A DNA stretch of 64,000 bases from the NCBI GenBank assembly GCA_048499455.1, contig JASNZV010000027.1, positions 21,099-85,098 of the forward strand, given 5' to 3'. Numbering within the stretch: the stretch's first letter is position 1; each line of letters begins with the position of its first letter. Position numbers and translations under genes: made by a program. Below, piece after piece: positions 34,598-42,695 of the stretch. The notes beneath the pieces are model-generated. The model saw nothing but the letters and a program-made list of their open reading frames with translations, made no database searches and had not been told where the DNA came from. The DNA is from CFX5 sp023384495. Its GTDB lineage: Bacteria > Chloroflexota > Anaerolineae > Caldilineales > Caldilineaceae.

Positions 34598-35090
34598 CTT
34601 TCCGTGAACGCAATTGTTGAATCAGGTCGGCAACCAGTTGGCGCTGGGCCGGGGAAAGCTTTGTCCACGCACGGATCGTCTCGACCTGTTCCGGCGGGAG
34701 CTCCGTCAGTGCTCTGACGATCTCCAGATACAGCGCGCGCTGTTCTGGCCGGTCGTCGATAAGTGTCGCTGCCTGGTCTGCTTCTTCTGAATAGTAGGTT
34801 TGGTTGCGCTCCGCGGCCGGTGTCGGGTCATCGGTCAAGCGTAACAAGTAATCGGCGGATACATGTAGCACCTTCGCTGCGCCGGCCACCACCTCGCCAC
34901 CCGGAATGCGGTCGCTGGTCTCGCATTTCGACCAGTAGCTCTGGCTGATCTCGATCCCCATTTTTGCGAGCGCGGCGACCATATCCTCCTGGTAAAGTCC
35001 CATCTCCTCTCGGTGGCGGCGGACGCGCTTCCCAAAAGTGTCGAGCTTCATGATATAGATGTCTCCGGTCTTCGGCGTGGGATGCGTCAT
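34590..35090 (-). CDS. XRE-family HTH transcriptional regulator, likely phage repressor
   Basis: 166 residues. A Cro/CI-type helix-turn-helix lies at about residues 14-75 (FGKRVRRHREEMGLYQEDMV ... SQSYWSKCETSDRIPGGEVV). The C-terminal part is helical, rich in Glu and Gln (TELPPEQVETIRAWTKLSP), and not a peptidase domain, so LexA-like self-cleavage is not expected. The start may be 35090 or the ATG at 35051. It is divergent from the long rightward operon and co-transcribed with the integrase, the classic place of a lysogeny repressor. Confidence 0.8.
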   Translation of the reverse strand: MTHPTPKTGDIYIMKLDTFGKRVRRHREEMGLYQEDMVAALAKMGIEISQSYWSKCETSDRIPGGEVVAGAAKVLHVSADYLLRLTDDPTPAAERNQTYYSEEADQAATLIDDRPEQRALYLEIVRALTELPPEQVETIRAWTKLSPAQRQLVADLIQQLRSRKDD

Positions 35091-35121
35091 ACAATGATCC
35101 TACACCGTGTTCTACGATGGT

Positions 35122-35135
35122 ATTCCTACAGGAAT
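35122..35135. promoter_or_regulatory. Operator-like palindrome in the repressor/early intergenic region
   Basis: ATTCCT-AC-AGGAAT is a perfect 6-bp dyad around two bases, in the 139-bp gap between the divergent repressor and early operon. A second, weaker dyad GAATA...TATTC follows at 35136-35151. Its spacing and position suit a dimeric XRE repressor. Confidence 0.5.
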
Positions 35136-35162
35136 GAATATGACTGTATTCAAAATTCGTGC

Positions 35163-35191
35163 TTGACAAAATCCATTTTCTGTATTATTGT
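35163..35191 (+). promoter_or_regulatory. Early rightward promoter
   Basis: -35 TTGACA (consensus, 35163-35168), 17-bp spacer, -10 TATTGT (35186-35191). Four bases further on is TATTAGTTCATAT (35195-35207), a 13-mer also found at the 49.4 kb promoter. It should drive the long operon starting at 35230. Confidence 0.7.
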
Positions 35192-35229
35192 ATTTATTAG
35201 TTCATATTCACATGTACGGAGAGACTCTC

Positions 35230-35445
35230 ATGGCACAACACCGCAAGACCAAAAGCGGCTTCACCTCGATCTCGTGCCGGCCCGAAACCCTGGCCCGGTT
35301 CAATAAAATGCTGGCCCGGCTCATGATGCACACGGGGCGCAGACCCAGCCAGGATGAGATGCTGAACCTGGTCCTGGACCATCACGACGCCATCGTCCAG
35401 AATGAGGGGGCCACCCATGAGCAGCCGGTTCCCTTATCGAATTGA
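35230..35445 (+). CDS. Small ribbon-helix-helix-like protein, 71 aa
   Basis: ATG at 35230 behind GGAGAG, first gene of the rightward operon. The sequence GFTSISCRPETLARFNKMLA followed by a second helix (SQDEMLNLVLDHHD) has the strand-helix-helix layout of ribbon-helix-helix DNA-binding proteins. Being opposite the repressor, it is in the position of a Cro/anti-repressor. The fold call is by pattern only. Confidence 0.55.
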   Translation: MAQHRKTKSGFTSISCRPETLARFNKMLARLMMHTGRRPSQDEMLNLVLDHHDAIVQNEGATHEQPVPLSN

Positions 35446-35617
35446 GGTGGTGAGCGCCGCTACCGGCCAGCGCACCACACTCTATTTGACCTGCAAGCCG
35501 GGCGAGGCGTTCCGCCGGCTCACGCAGGACGCGCAGCGTCGTCTGAAGCATACGTCTATTTCTAGACGAAAAGCCAGAAAGGGGCGCCATTCGGGCGCTA
35601 GTCGGGTTTATGCCTGA
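35417..35617 (+). CDS. Small basic protein, 66 aa
   Basis: ATG at 35417 inside the end of the previous gene (29-nt overlap). The N-terminal half is beta-like (RFPYRIEVVSAATGQRTTLY), and the C-terminus is strongly basic (KHTSISRRKARKGRHSGASR), suggesting nucleic-acid binding. No family recognised. Confidence 0.45.
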   Translation: MSSRFPYRIEVVSAATGQRTTLYLTCKPGEAFRRLTQDAQRRLKHTSISRRKARKGRHSGASRVYA

Positions 35618-35975
35618 GTTCAACTGGCAACTGCTGTTGGCGGTCTACCTGCTGCTGGCTCTCTTTGCGACCGGCTACAACCAGTTCGTCGGCTGGATGG
35701 AAGAGCAGTATGGCCTCGACCACGGCTTTTTGGCGGAACAGGTCGTGGTGGGTGTGACGGTCGTGCTGGTCTGCCTGATTCCTCTCATTGGCGCCTGGGA
35801 CACGCTTGTCGCCACCGGCGCCTTTGCCAGCGCCGGCGTGATTATGTGGGTGGGCGCCCGGCTGCGCCACTTCCGGCGCCAACGGCAGGGAGACCGGCGG
35901 TTAAGCGACGCAATCGAAGACGTTCTGGATCGGGCACATGGCGACGAAACCAAGACCACACGCCGATCTAGATAA
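35610..35975 (+). CDS. Membrane protein, 121 aa
   Basis: Three hydrophobic helices (about 5-24, 44-62 and 67-86) precede a basic cytoplasmic tail (RLRHFRRQRQGDRRLSDAIE). It overlaps both neighbours and so belongs to the early operon. Not recognised; an early membrane protein of a temperate phage may act in superinfection exclusion or cell-envelope control. Confidence 0.55.
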   Translation: MPEFNWQLLLAVYLLLALFATGYNQFVGWMEEQYGLDHGFLAEQVVVGVTVVLVCLIPLIGAWDTLVATGAFASAGVIMWVGARLRHFRRQRQGDRRLSDAIEDVLDRAHGDETKTTRRSR

Positions 35976-36195
35976 CCAATACCTGGCAACGGCCATGCGG
36001 GCCAACGGGGAGATCAGGCGGCTCATCGACCGCATGAATGAGGAGCCGGCGCTGTCAAACGGGCAACTGAAAGGCTACCTACTACGCATGGTGCTGGCGG
36101 TAGCGGAGCAGACAGAGGCTCTGCACGAGATGAACCGCATCCGGTTAGAGCACAGCCGGCGCCTGCGACGAAATGCTCATTCGTCCACAGCATAG
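35938..36195 (+). CDS. Hypothetical helical protein, 85 aa
   Basis: Overlaps the previous gene by 38 nt. Helical and charged throughout (AMRANGEIRRLIDRMNEEPA, MVLAVAEQTEALHEMNRIRL). No motif. Last member of the first early gene cluster before a 300-bp stretch with little coding potential. Confidence 0.45.
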   Translation: MATKPRPHADLDNQYLATAMRANGEIRRLIDRMNEEPALSNGQLKGYLLRMVLAVAEQTEALHEMNRIRLEHSRRLRRNAHSSTA

Positions 36196-36218
36196 AACGT
36201 CGTCCGAGTGGGAAGTTA

Positions 36219-36290
36219 GAACCGGTCGGAGTGTCACCTACGGGTGGCTGGACGAGAGGAAACGGGGGCCAGATCAGGGTTTACCGGTTC
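36219..36290 (+). ncRNA. Candidate structured RNA in the early operon
   Basis: GAACCGGT (36219-36226) pairs with ACCGGTTC (36283-36290) and encloses two further helices, CACC/GGTG (36235-36238 with 36243-36246) and CTGG/CCAG (36248-36251 with 36269-36272), which is a three-way-junction layout. The stretch 36196-36385 has no good gene. A hairpin GCCCG..TGG/CCA..CGGGC follows just upstream of a strong ribosome-binding site. It may be a cis-acting RNA; the fold was judged by eye. Confidence 0.3.
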
Positions 36291-36385
36291 AACTGGGTCT
36301 GGTTGTGCTGTGGGGTGGTTCCTCCTTTTGTTGAATGCCCGACTGGGGGTTCTCATGTCCAGCCGGGCAGGAGGGGGTAGGCAAT

Positions 36386-36457
36386 ATGATAGGCATCACC
36401 TTGTTGGTCTTGGCGGCGTTTCTTCTAGATGTCTACTGCCGGACACACATCCGGTAA
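36386..36457 (+). CDS. Possible 23-aa membrane micropeptide
   Basis: An ATG at 36386 preceded by a strong AGGAGGGGG opens a 23-codon frame, MIGITLLVLAAFLLDVYCR then THIR, which is one hydrophobic helix with a basic end. The strong ribosome-binding site is the main evidence. Similar tiny membrane genes occur at 44076 and 44433. Confidence 0.35.
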   Translation: MIGITLLVLAAFLLDVYCRTHIR

Positions 36458-36502
36458 ATTTTTCGCTTTCTATATTCATAGGTTCATATCCTCGGAGGGA
36501 AG

Positions 36503-36880
36503 ATGTCCAGGCCAGCCGAACAGATGGCGTTTCAGTTCGAGATCCCGGCCATCGGGCCGGTGGACGGTTCCGTTGACCAGGCCGGCACCCTCGAAGAACG
36601 CTTCGAGGAGTTCCACCGGAAGAACCCCCATGTCTACCAGGCGTTGCGTAGACTCGCCCTCGACATGCGGGCACGAGGCCGGAAGCGCTACGGCATGAAG
36701 GGGCTGTTCGAGATCCTGCGCTGGTCCTACGCCATGCGCACCGAGGACCCTGACAGCGAGTTCAAGCTCAACAACGTCTATACGGCCTTCTACGCCCGGC
36801 TGCTCATGCAGCAAGAGCCGGCATTGCGAGGTTTCTTCGAGCTACGGGAGCAGCGTTGGGACAAGAAGGGGGGTCACTGA
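36503..36880 (+). CDS. Conserved phage protein, 125 aa
   Basis: Contains FHRKNPHVYQALRRLALDMR and GRKRYGMKGLFEILRW, a pattern I know from many tailed phages where the gene sits near replication genes; its role is unknown. The ATG at 36503 has GGAGGGAAG upstream. The protein is soluble and helical. Its stop overlaps the next start (TGATG). Confidence 0.65.
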   Translation: MSRPAEQMAFQFEIPAIGPVDGSVDQAGTLEERFEEFHRKNPHVYQALRRLALDMRARGRKRYGMKGLFEILRWSYAMRTEDPDSEFKLNNVYTAFYARLLMQQEPALRGFFELREQRWDKKGGH

Positions 36881-37137
36881 TGTTGACTTGGATTTTAGGC
36901 GGCGTAGCGCTCTACTTTTTCTGGTCCGCCTGGCACTGGCGGCGCCGGGCGGACCAGGCGGAGGGGCGGGTGAAGCTGTTGCGGGGCGAACTGGCGGCCT
37001 GCCAGTTTCAGATCGATAAGGCGATCCGCGAGTGCCAGGCGGTAAAGGAGGAGATTAGGGATCTGAGACGACCGTTGATCATCCTCATCCGCCGGCCCTC
37101 TTTCGATAACGTCGGCTGGACCATCTCGGAAAACTAG
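36880..37137 (+). CDS. Single-pass membrane protein with coiled coil, 85 aa
   Basis: Starts in the TGATG overlap with the previous gene. An N-terminal helix (LTWILGGVALYFFWSAWHW) is followed by a short coiled coil (RRRADQAEGRVKLLRGELAA). The plan matches spanin- or Rz-like proteins only loosely, because it is far from lysis genes. Not recognised. The following 240 bp (to 37378) are GC-rich, with an 8-bp CAGCAAGC/GCTTGCTG hairpin and no convincing gene. Confidence 0.5.
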   Translation: MLTWILGGVALYFFWSAWHWRRRADQAEGRVKLLRGELAACQFQIDKAIRECQAVKEEIRDLRRPLIILIRRPSFDNVGWTISEN

Positions 37138-37378
37138 GGCGTCCGCCGGTGGCTTTAGCCTGGGTCGAGGGGGCTAGAGCCGCAGGCGGAGCAGCAAGCG
37201 AAGCCGCCAGCGGCTTGCTGTTCTACCCCTTATTCCCCTTTTCTCCTCGACGCGGGCGGGTGGATGCCCAAATCCCCCGCCCACTTGGGGCCGTCGTAAT
37301 GCGGCTGGACCAGTGCAAGCCTGGCAGCCCGCAAGGGTGAACGCAGAGCGGACGATATGGGTTACGAAAGGGAATTCT

Positions 37379-38506
37379 ATGGCTGATGACACGATGACCC
37401 TGAGTGATGGGCGAGTTGATCTCCCCATCTTCATCCATAGCGAGCTTGACGATCTGCCCCTGACAAGTCGTGCTTTTCGAGTCTATGCTCACCTGGCGCG
37501 CCGGGCGGGCCGGACCAATGACGCGTGGCCGTCATACCGCAGCATCGGCGAGAAGTGCTTTCGCCGGGAACTACCAGAGGCCAGCAGTGACACGTTGCGG
37601 CGCATCGCCATTGCAGCGGTAGATGAGCTGGTGCAGGCCGGCTTGATCAGAAAAGAAAGCACAAAAAACGAACTGGGTGTCCACAAGACAAACCACTACG
37701 CCCTGACACCCAAAGCCTTTTGGAGGGTGGGGGGTGGTGATGGGGGATCACTAGGTAGTGATGGGGGATCACCACGTGGTGATAATGCACCCAAAGGTAC
37801 TACCAGTGAAGGTTCTTCCATTGAAAATTGTAGTAGTAGTGTCCCCTGGCAGCAGGTGGCGACCACTTACGAGTCGAATATCGGTTTCTTCACGCCAATT
37901 ACCTCAGAGTCAGTCCAAGACGCATTCAAGGAATATGGCGGTCAGTGGATCATCGACGCCATTGCAATCGCCGCGAAACGTGGCAGGCGCAACTGGTCCT
38001 ATGTAGAAGGCATCCTGCGTCGCTGGCGGGCTGATGGCCGCGATGACCAACCAGCCGGCCAAGACCCCGAAGGCCCAACCGGCCCGATGACAGAGGCGCT
38101 GATCGACATCTTTCGGTGGCGCGCCCGCATCGAAAAGGGCAACGACCGTCAAGCCTACAACGAACTACGCGGCCTCTCTACCCAGCTACACGATATGGGC
38201 TACACCACCGTCGAGGCCATCCTGCAACTGTTTGCAAAATGGAAAAAAGAGACCGGCCACAACTACCCGTGGACGGCAAAGCAATTTGTTGCGTTCGCCA
38301 GCGTCGCTCTGGCGACATCAGAAGAAGAGGATCAAACCCATGACCATCACAACCGTGGGCGCGGAAGCCGCAACGGTCGTTCAGCAAATTCTCGGAAAAA
38401 CGACGACATGCCCGACTACACCGCAATGGCCAGAGAAGCACAGGCGCAGCTCCAACTCCCCGACATCGACCTGTCCGAGATCCTGCCGGAGGGGGATCTT
38501 GGCTGA
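37379..38506 (+). CDS. Replication initiator / DnaD-like protein, 375 aa
   Basis: ATG at 37379 behind GAAAGGG. The N-terminal domain (about 1-110) is a winged helix of the replication-initiator type (SRAFRVYAHLARRAGRTNDA, PSYRSIGEKC). A low-complexity Gly/Asp/Ser linker follows (about 117-150). The C-terminal region has DnaD-like helices (DAFKEYGGQWIIDAIAIAAK, NWSYVEGILRRW). Proteins of this build open phage origins and recruit the helicase loader. The DNA encoding the linker contains iteron-like repeats, as in lambda O, so the gene probably contains its own origin. The next gene, a DnaC-like loader, overlaps its stop. Confidence 0.82.
   Translation: MADDTMTLSDGRVDLPIFIHSELDDLPLTSRAFRVYAHLARRAGRTNDAWPSYRSIGEKCFRRELPEASSDTLRRIAIAAVDELVQAGLIRKESTKNELGVHKTNHYALTPKAFWRVGGGDGGSLGSDGGSPRGDNAPKGTTSEGSSIENCSSSVPWQQVATTYESNIGFFTPITSESVQDAFKEYGGQWIIDAIAIAAKRGRRNWSYVEGILRRWRADGRDDQPAGQDPEGPTGPMTEALIDIFRWRARIEKGNDRQAYNELRGLSTQLHDMGYTTVEAILQLFAKWKKETGHNYPWTAKQFVAFASVALATSEEEDQTHDHHNRGRGSRNGRSANSRKNDDMPDYTAMAREAQAQLQLPDIDLSEILPEGDLG
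37737..37783 (+). repeat. Iteron cluster, candidate replication origin
   Basis: GTGATGGGGGATCAC occurs at 37737-37751 and identically at 37758-37772. A third partial copy starts GTGATAATG at 37779. The copies are 21 bp apart, two helical turns. Each full copy is a dyad (GTGAT/ATCAC), and the junction ATCACCACGTGGTGAT (37768-37783) is a perfect 16-bp palindrome. An AT-richer stretch follows. They lie in the linker-coding part of the initiator gene. Confidence 0.7.
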
Positions 38507-39299
38507 TCCGGCCACGGTCCACGGACTGCCCGACGAAGTAGCCTTGCGCACACCCGGCCTCTTCTGCGACTGTCCAGCCGGCCAGGCGCAACTGGCAATG
38601 GTGAAACGCCGCGTCGAGGGCTGGACCAAGTTCCTGGAAGAGACCGAGGCGGCCCGTCGCGCGGCGGCGGCGAAACGCCATGCCTGGGCCGGCGTGCCGG
38701 CCAAGTTTCTGGGCGTCACGCTCAACGGGCTCATGGCGAAGGCCCTGGTAGAGGTGGACGGGCGCAAGGTGATCGAGCCGGCCAAAGCAGAGGCCATCAA
38801 GGCCGCTAAGAGCTACCTGGACCAGGGCTACATCGACAAGCTCAACGGCACGCGCAAGAACAGCCTCATGCTCTGGGGCGAAACCCGCGGCGTGGGCAAG
38901 ACCGGAGCCCTGGCGCCCATCGTGCTCAAGTGGCTGGATCAGGGGAGAAGCGCCCTATGGCTGGACTTTCGCCTGTTTATAGATCTCGTAAAGGAAAGCT
39001 ATAGAAACCCGAGCGTCGCCACCGCCGGCGAGATGATCGGCATGGCCAGGCGCGCCGACATCCTGCTCATCGACGACCTGGGCGATCCGGGCCGGGAGAG
39101 CGCCGAGACCGACCACACGCGCGAGGTGATGACCAACATCATCCGCCACCGGCACGGGCAGGAGATGCCGACGCTCTTTACGACCAACCAGAACCCGAAA
39201 GGGCTGGCCGTGCAGTTCAGCGAAGAGTTGTACCACCGGGTCGCCGAAATGGCGCTCCTCATCGAGATGGGTGGCCGGGTGTTGAGAGATTTAGGATGA
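38499..39299 (+). CDS. DnaC-like AAA+ helicase loader, 266 aa
   Basis: I choose the TTG at 38499, with GGAGGGGG upstream and overlapping the initiator stop; the longer frame back to 38232 is a shadow. It has Walker A GETRGVGKTG (about 126-135), Walker B ILLIDDLGDPG, and the arginine and sensor region FTTNQNPKGLAVQFSEELYH typical of DnaC/IstB-type loaders. It would load the DnaB helicase encoded at 42.7 kb at the origin opened by the initiator. Confidence 0.85.
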   Translation: MADPATVHGLPDEVALRTPGLFCDCPAGQAQLAMVKRRVEGWTKFLEETEAARRAAAAKRHAWAGVPAKFLGVTLNGLMAKALVEVDGRKVIEPAKAEAIKAAKSYLDQGYIDKLNGTRKNSLMLWGETRGVGKTGALAPIVLKWLDQGRSALWLDFRLFIDLVKESYRNPSVATAGEMIGMARRADILLIDDLGDPGRESAETDHTREVMTNIIRHRHGQEMPTLFTTNQNPKGLAVQFSEELYHRVAEMALLIEMGGRVLRDLG

Positions 39300-39333
39300 G
39301 TGTTGCCGGCTGAGCCGGGAAAGGGAGCGTCGT

Positions 39334-39567
39334 ATGTCAGGGGCAAACGCAGTTTTAGCGAAAGCAACTGAAGTAGAGGAGTTGACTGATTTTCTTATTG
39401 GTATGGTGAATGAACATTGCAAGATCAACGACGATATGTTGTGGCCGGGTCGGGGGCGGCGGGTCACGAACCGAGTCTTCGACCTGCTGCACCAGGAGGG
39501 CTATTTGGAAGTGGTCCCTGACCGGCCAGAACTCTTCCGCTGGACGGAGAAGGTCTATGGCAGCTAA
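39334..39567 (+). CDS. Hypothetical protein, 77 aa
   Basis: Soluble, alpha/beta protein whose C-terminal half (GRRVTNRVFDLLHQEGYLEV, then PELFRWTEK) has the appearance of a small winged helix. Start ATG at 39334 with GGGAGC upstream. Next to the loader gene, it might bind DNA at the origin; not recognised. Confidence 0.5.
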   Translation: MSGANAVLAKATEVEELTDFLIGMVNEHCKINDDMLWPGRGRRVTNRVFDLLHQEGYLEVVPDRPELFRWTEKVYGS

Positions 39568-39829
39568 ACGGACGCTGGACGAGGCGATCTACAGAGCCAC
39601 CCAGCAGCAGATCATGGCGTTTGCCGGCCTGGTCCATGACCTGCCGCTCAAGGAATTTATCGAAACCGGCGAACATGCGCAAGCCGTTGGCCCGTTCGTG
39701 GACCCTACGCTCTGGGTGAAGGGCACGAAGAAGCTGGACGAGGTCCTGCGCCTGGCGAACGCGCTACGGACTTTCCAGATTGAGGTCAAGCGGCAGTTGG
39801 CGCAGGCCCTGAAGGAGGCCGGCCAGTGA
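39557..39829 (+). CDS. Hypothetical protein, 90 aa
   Basis: ATG at 39557 in the end of the previous gene. Helical protein (DEAIYRATQQQIMAFAGLVH, LDEVLRLANALRTFQIEVKR) without motifs. Overlaps on both sides indicate operon membership. Confidence 0.5.
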   Translation: MAAKRTLDEAIYRATQQQIMAFAGLVHDLPLKEFIETGEHAQAVGPFVDPTLWVKGTKKLDEVLRLANALRTFQIEVKRQLAQALKEAGQ

Positions 39830-40095
39830 GCAACACAGTCAAGGCGTACCGGGTTACCGTCCGCGGGTGGCGTGACATGGTCAGCATCTACCCCGGCGAA
39901 CGGCCGGGCCGGGCGAAGGCCCTCGCCTATGCAAGCGCAAAAGACGCCGGCTTCTCGCTAACGTTCACCGACTTCAAGGCAACACGGGCGCCGGAGTTCG
40001 ATCACCTCGCGGCCGAAGCTGGCAACAAGGGCTGGCGGTACTGCCTGGGCTGGAAGGATGGTAGGGAGGTGTTCGGGTGTCTTCAGTATCAGTGA
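39826..40095 (+). CDS. Hypothetical protein, 89 aa
   Basis: Begins with GTG in a GTGA overlap with the previous stop. Basic N-terminal strand-helix pattern (VKAYRVTVRGWRDMVSIYPG), ends in CLQYQ. No known family. It overlaps the Mom-like gene by 19 nt. Confidence 0.5.
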   Translation: MSNTVKAYRVTVRGWRDMVSIYPGERPGRAKALAYASAKDAGFSLTFTDFKATRAPEFDHLAAEAGNKGWRYCLGWKDGREVFGCLQYQ

Positions 40096-40847
40096 TGGCG
40101 AAGCCGGCGCAAAGCGCCATCGACCTCAAGCCGGCTGACCGCAGTGCAATCGCCTGGGCGCAGCAAACGGTGACCAGATACCACTACCTCTACCGGCCCG
40201 TAGACACTCGCTGCTCCGTGGAGGCATACGTGGTTCGCTTGCAACTGCCCTGGAGAGAGTGGAAGCCGGTAGGCTGCCTGGTCTTTGGCCGGCCAGAAGC
40301 TACCCGCTGCTATCCCTGGTACGGGTCGGTAGAGGACATAGCGACTGGCCGGGCGATGGTGACGCGCTGGCAGGTGTTGAATCTGGCGAGAGTCTGGCTG
40401 GACCCACGCGTACAGGCCGGCGGCGCATGGTGCAACCCGGACTACCTACCGGGCTTTCGAGATCGCAAGGGGATATGGCGGTCGACATTGGCAAGCGATG
40501 TGCTCCGGCTGGCTGCGCAGCGCATCGGATTCGACTACCTGGTCCGCCGGCCACCGTGCTTCCTTGATGAGCCGTACGCCATCCTGTGGCTGCTCAGCTA
40601 CCTTGACACCCGGCTGCACAAGGGCACGATCTACCAGCAGGCTGGCTTCGAGCGTTACCGGGTCAATAGGCAGGGTATCGAGACGTGGCGGCTGCCTCTG
40701 CCGCCATTGACGGCAAACCAGGACGCCCAGGTGCGCCAGGCGTCAATCCTGTCCCTTCGGTCCCAGCGGTATCGGGCGCAGCGGTTCATGGGCGAGGTGC
40801 AGATGAACTTTTGGGACATGCAGAAGGAGCAATCCACCAATGGCTAA
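40077..40847 (+). CDS. Mom-like GNAT-family protein (DNA modification / antirestriction)
   Basis: 256 residues. The region YHYLYRPVDTR, PVGCLVFGRPEATRC, VLNLARVWLDPRVQ and LLSYLDTRLHKGTIYQQAGF follows the order of motifs in the acetyltransferase-fold family of phage Mu Mom and its relatives, which modify adenines in phage DNA to block host restriction. The HKGTIYQQAGF motif is the strongest anchor. The start used is 40077; an ATG at 40095 is possible. It sits with a metallopeptidase-like gene and a DUF5131 gene in a probable DNA-protection segment. The exact modification cannot be read from sequence. Confidence 0.65.
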   Translation: MSSVSVMAKPAQSAIDLKPADRSAIAWAQQTVTRYHYLYRPVDTRCSVEAYVVRLQLPWREWKPVGCLVFGRPEATRCYPWYGSVEDIATGRAMVTRWQVLNLARVWLDPRVQAGGAWCNPDYLPGFRDRKGIWRSTLASDVLRLAAQRIGFDYLVRRPPCFLDEPYAILWLLSYLDTRLHKGTIYQQAGFERYRVNRQGIETWRLPLPPLTANQDAQVRQASILSLRSQRYRAQRFMGEVQMNFWDMQKEQSTNG

Positions 40848-41334
40848 GTTTCGTAAAGCGCCGGACGAGGTCGTCGCCATCGTCGAGCACATGATCGACC
40901 TCTATCACGAGCACCTGAAGACCGCCCGCATCGGGCTGATGTTCCGAGACGAGGCGCCCATCCGGGATGGGTATGTCGTCTATGGCGAGGCACGCAAGGT
41001 CTCGGACCTGCTCAAGCCCTTCGTTCCCTACGACTTCCTGATCTGGTTTGCGGAAGACCGCTGGGAGCTTCTGATCGAACGCCAGAAGCAGGCCCTGGCA
41101 GACCACGAGTTGACCCACTGTTACTGGGACGGGGCGAAGGCATCTATACGCCGGCACGACATCAACGAGTTCCTCTGCATCATCGAACGCCACGGGTTCT
41201 GGTGGCCCAACGACGCCTACGTGCGCCGGGTGCAGGAGGTCGTGCAGACGGCGATGCCCTTTGCTCACGGGCACGTGGCCGGAGTGGGCGAGGATGTGTT
41301 GGACCAGGTGGGTAACCTGTTTGGCGACGAGTAA
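40840..41334 (+). CDS. Putative phage metallopeptidase, 164 aa
   Basis: Contains the HExxH zinc motif as H89-E90-L-T-H93 (ADHELTHC) after a helical N-terminus, matching the small 'putative phage metallopeptidase' family (PF18894 type). It overlaps the Mom-like gene by 8 nt. Substrate unknown; possible roles are release of host regulators or deubiquitinase-like activity. The motif is complete. Confidence 0.72.
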   Translation: MAKFRKAPDEVVAIVEHMIDLYHEHLKTARIGLMFRDEAPIRDGYVVYGEARKVSDLLKPFVPYDFLIWFAEDRWELLIERQKQALADHELTHCYWDGAKASIRRHDINEFLCIIERHGFWWPNDAYVRRVQEVVQTAMPFAHGHVAGVGEDVLDQVGNLFGDE

Positions 41335-41366
41335 GGGTTTCGATAGGCAAACGGAAAGGCGGAGTT

Positions 41367-42179
41367 ATGGCCGACAGCAAGATTGAGTGGACAGACGCGA
41401 CCGAGAATGTGATCGTCGTACAGGGGCCGGACGGGAAGCCGCATGGCTGGTATTGCCAGAAGGTATCCCCCGGCTGCCTGAATTGTTATAGCGAGTTGTT
41501 AAACCAAAGCACCTTCTATAACGGCAACCGGATAAAGTACCGTGTGCCGGCAGATGGCACCTTGCCGCCACTCATGTTGCGGCGTGACATCCTGACAGGC
41601 TGGGCACGTAAGTCTAAGCCCAAGCGCCGCTTCGTCAACAGTATGACTGACACCTTCGGTGAGTTCGTGCCCGACTACTGGATCTTTGAGATATTCGATG
41701 CGATGGCTGCTGCGCCCAGCCAGACCTTCCAGGTGCTCACCAAGCGCGCCAAGCGTATGTGGGAAACCGTCACAGATTGGCTTGGGGAGCGAAGACTGGC
41801 CCAGGTTCCTGCCAACATCTGGCTAGGGGTCAGCGTGGAAGATCAGCAACGTGCTGACGAGCGCATCCCCTGGCTGTTGAAGACTCCGGCGACTATTCGC
41901 TTCTTGAGTTGTGAACCTCTACTTGGCCCCATCGATATAGCTTTCTATCTCGAAAGCCATGACACGGGAGCCGGCTATACCCAGGCACTCAATTGGATAA
42001 TTTGCGGGGGTGAGTCCGGCCATCATGCCCGGCCCATGCACCCGCAGTGGGCCAGAGCATTACGAGACCAATGCCAGGCAGCGGGGGTGGCCTTTTTTAT
42101 GAAACAGATGGGCGGCTCACGAAAACCGTTCAGCCCCATTCCTGATGATCTAATGATTAGGAGTTTTCCGAATGACTAG
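41367..42179 (+). CDS. DUF5131 (phage Gp37/Gp68-like) protein
   Basis: 270 residues. SKIEWTDATENVIVV at the start, the cysteine motif SPGCLNCYSE, RRFVNSMTDTFGEFVPD, FQVLTKRAKRM, NIWLGVSVEDQ and WIICGGESGHHARPMHPQWA are all hallmarks of DUF5131, a radical-SAM-like family frequent in phages and of unknown reaction. The last 25 residues (after FFMKQMGG) are AT-richer in DNA and differ from the family's usual GKKxAGRxLDG end, which instead appears in the next gene. The 3' end has probably been replaced during insertion of the HNH gene. Confidence 0.8.
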   Translation: MADSKIEWTDATENVIVVQGPDGKPHGWYCQKVSPGCLNCYSELLNQSTFYNGNRIKYRVPADGTLPPLMLRRDILTGWARKSKPKRRFVNSMTDTFGEFVPDYWIFEIFDAMAAAPSQTFQVLTKRAKRMWETVTDWLGERRLAQVPANIWLGVSVEDQQRADERIPWLLKTPATIRFLSCEPLLGPIDIAFYLESHDTGAGYTQALNWIICGGESGHHARPMHPQWARALRDQCQAAGVAFFMKQMGGSRKPFSPIPDDLMIRSFPND

Positions 42180-42695
42180 GGGTAAACACGGGAATCACGC
42201 AAAGGCTTCCAGGCAACATCGTTGGAAAGTCGGCGGGCTTCTTGCATCAAATGGCTATGTCAAGGTTAGGGTCGGCAAGGATCATCCGCTTGCAGATCCC
42301 AATGGGTACGCATATGAACATCTCTTGGTCTGGGTTAGCGCAGGTAAGCCCATGCCCGACAAAGGCGAGATCATTCACCACAAGAATGAAGATAAGACAG
42401 ACAATCGTCTTGGCAATTTACAGATCATGAGCCGTTCTGAACACTCCAAGTTGCATCACGCAACGCTTACAGATGATGAGGTACGTGCCATCCGATATGC
42501 TTATGCGGACGGCAAAATGAACATGGTCGAATTGGCTAGTTTATATAATGCACCAATTCAGCGCATCTCAAAGATTATTCGAGGGGAGACAAGAAAGGCC
42601 GCTGGTGGCCCCTTGTCTATCGGCAAGAAGGCCGCGGGCCGGCTCCTCGACGGCGTGGAATGGAACCAGTTCCCCAGCACGGAGGCTGTCCGGTA

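Noticed and set aside
36244..36576. 110-codon plus-strand open frame upstream of the conserved 125-aa protein
   Set aside because: Its end overlaps a better gene in another frame, and its start lies within a structured non-coding stretch without a ribosome-binding site.
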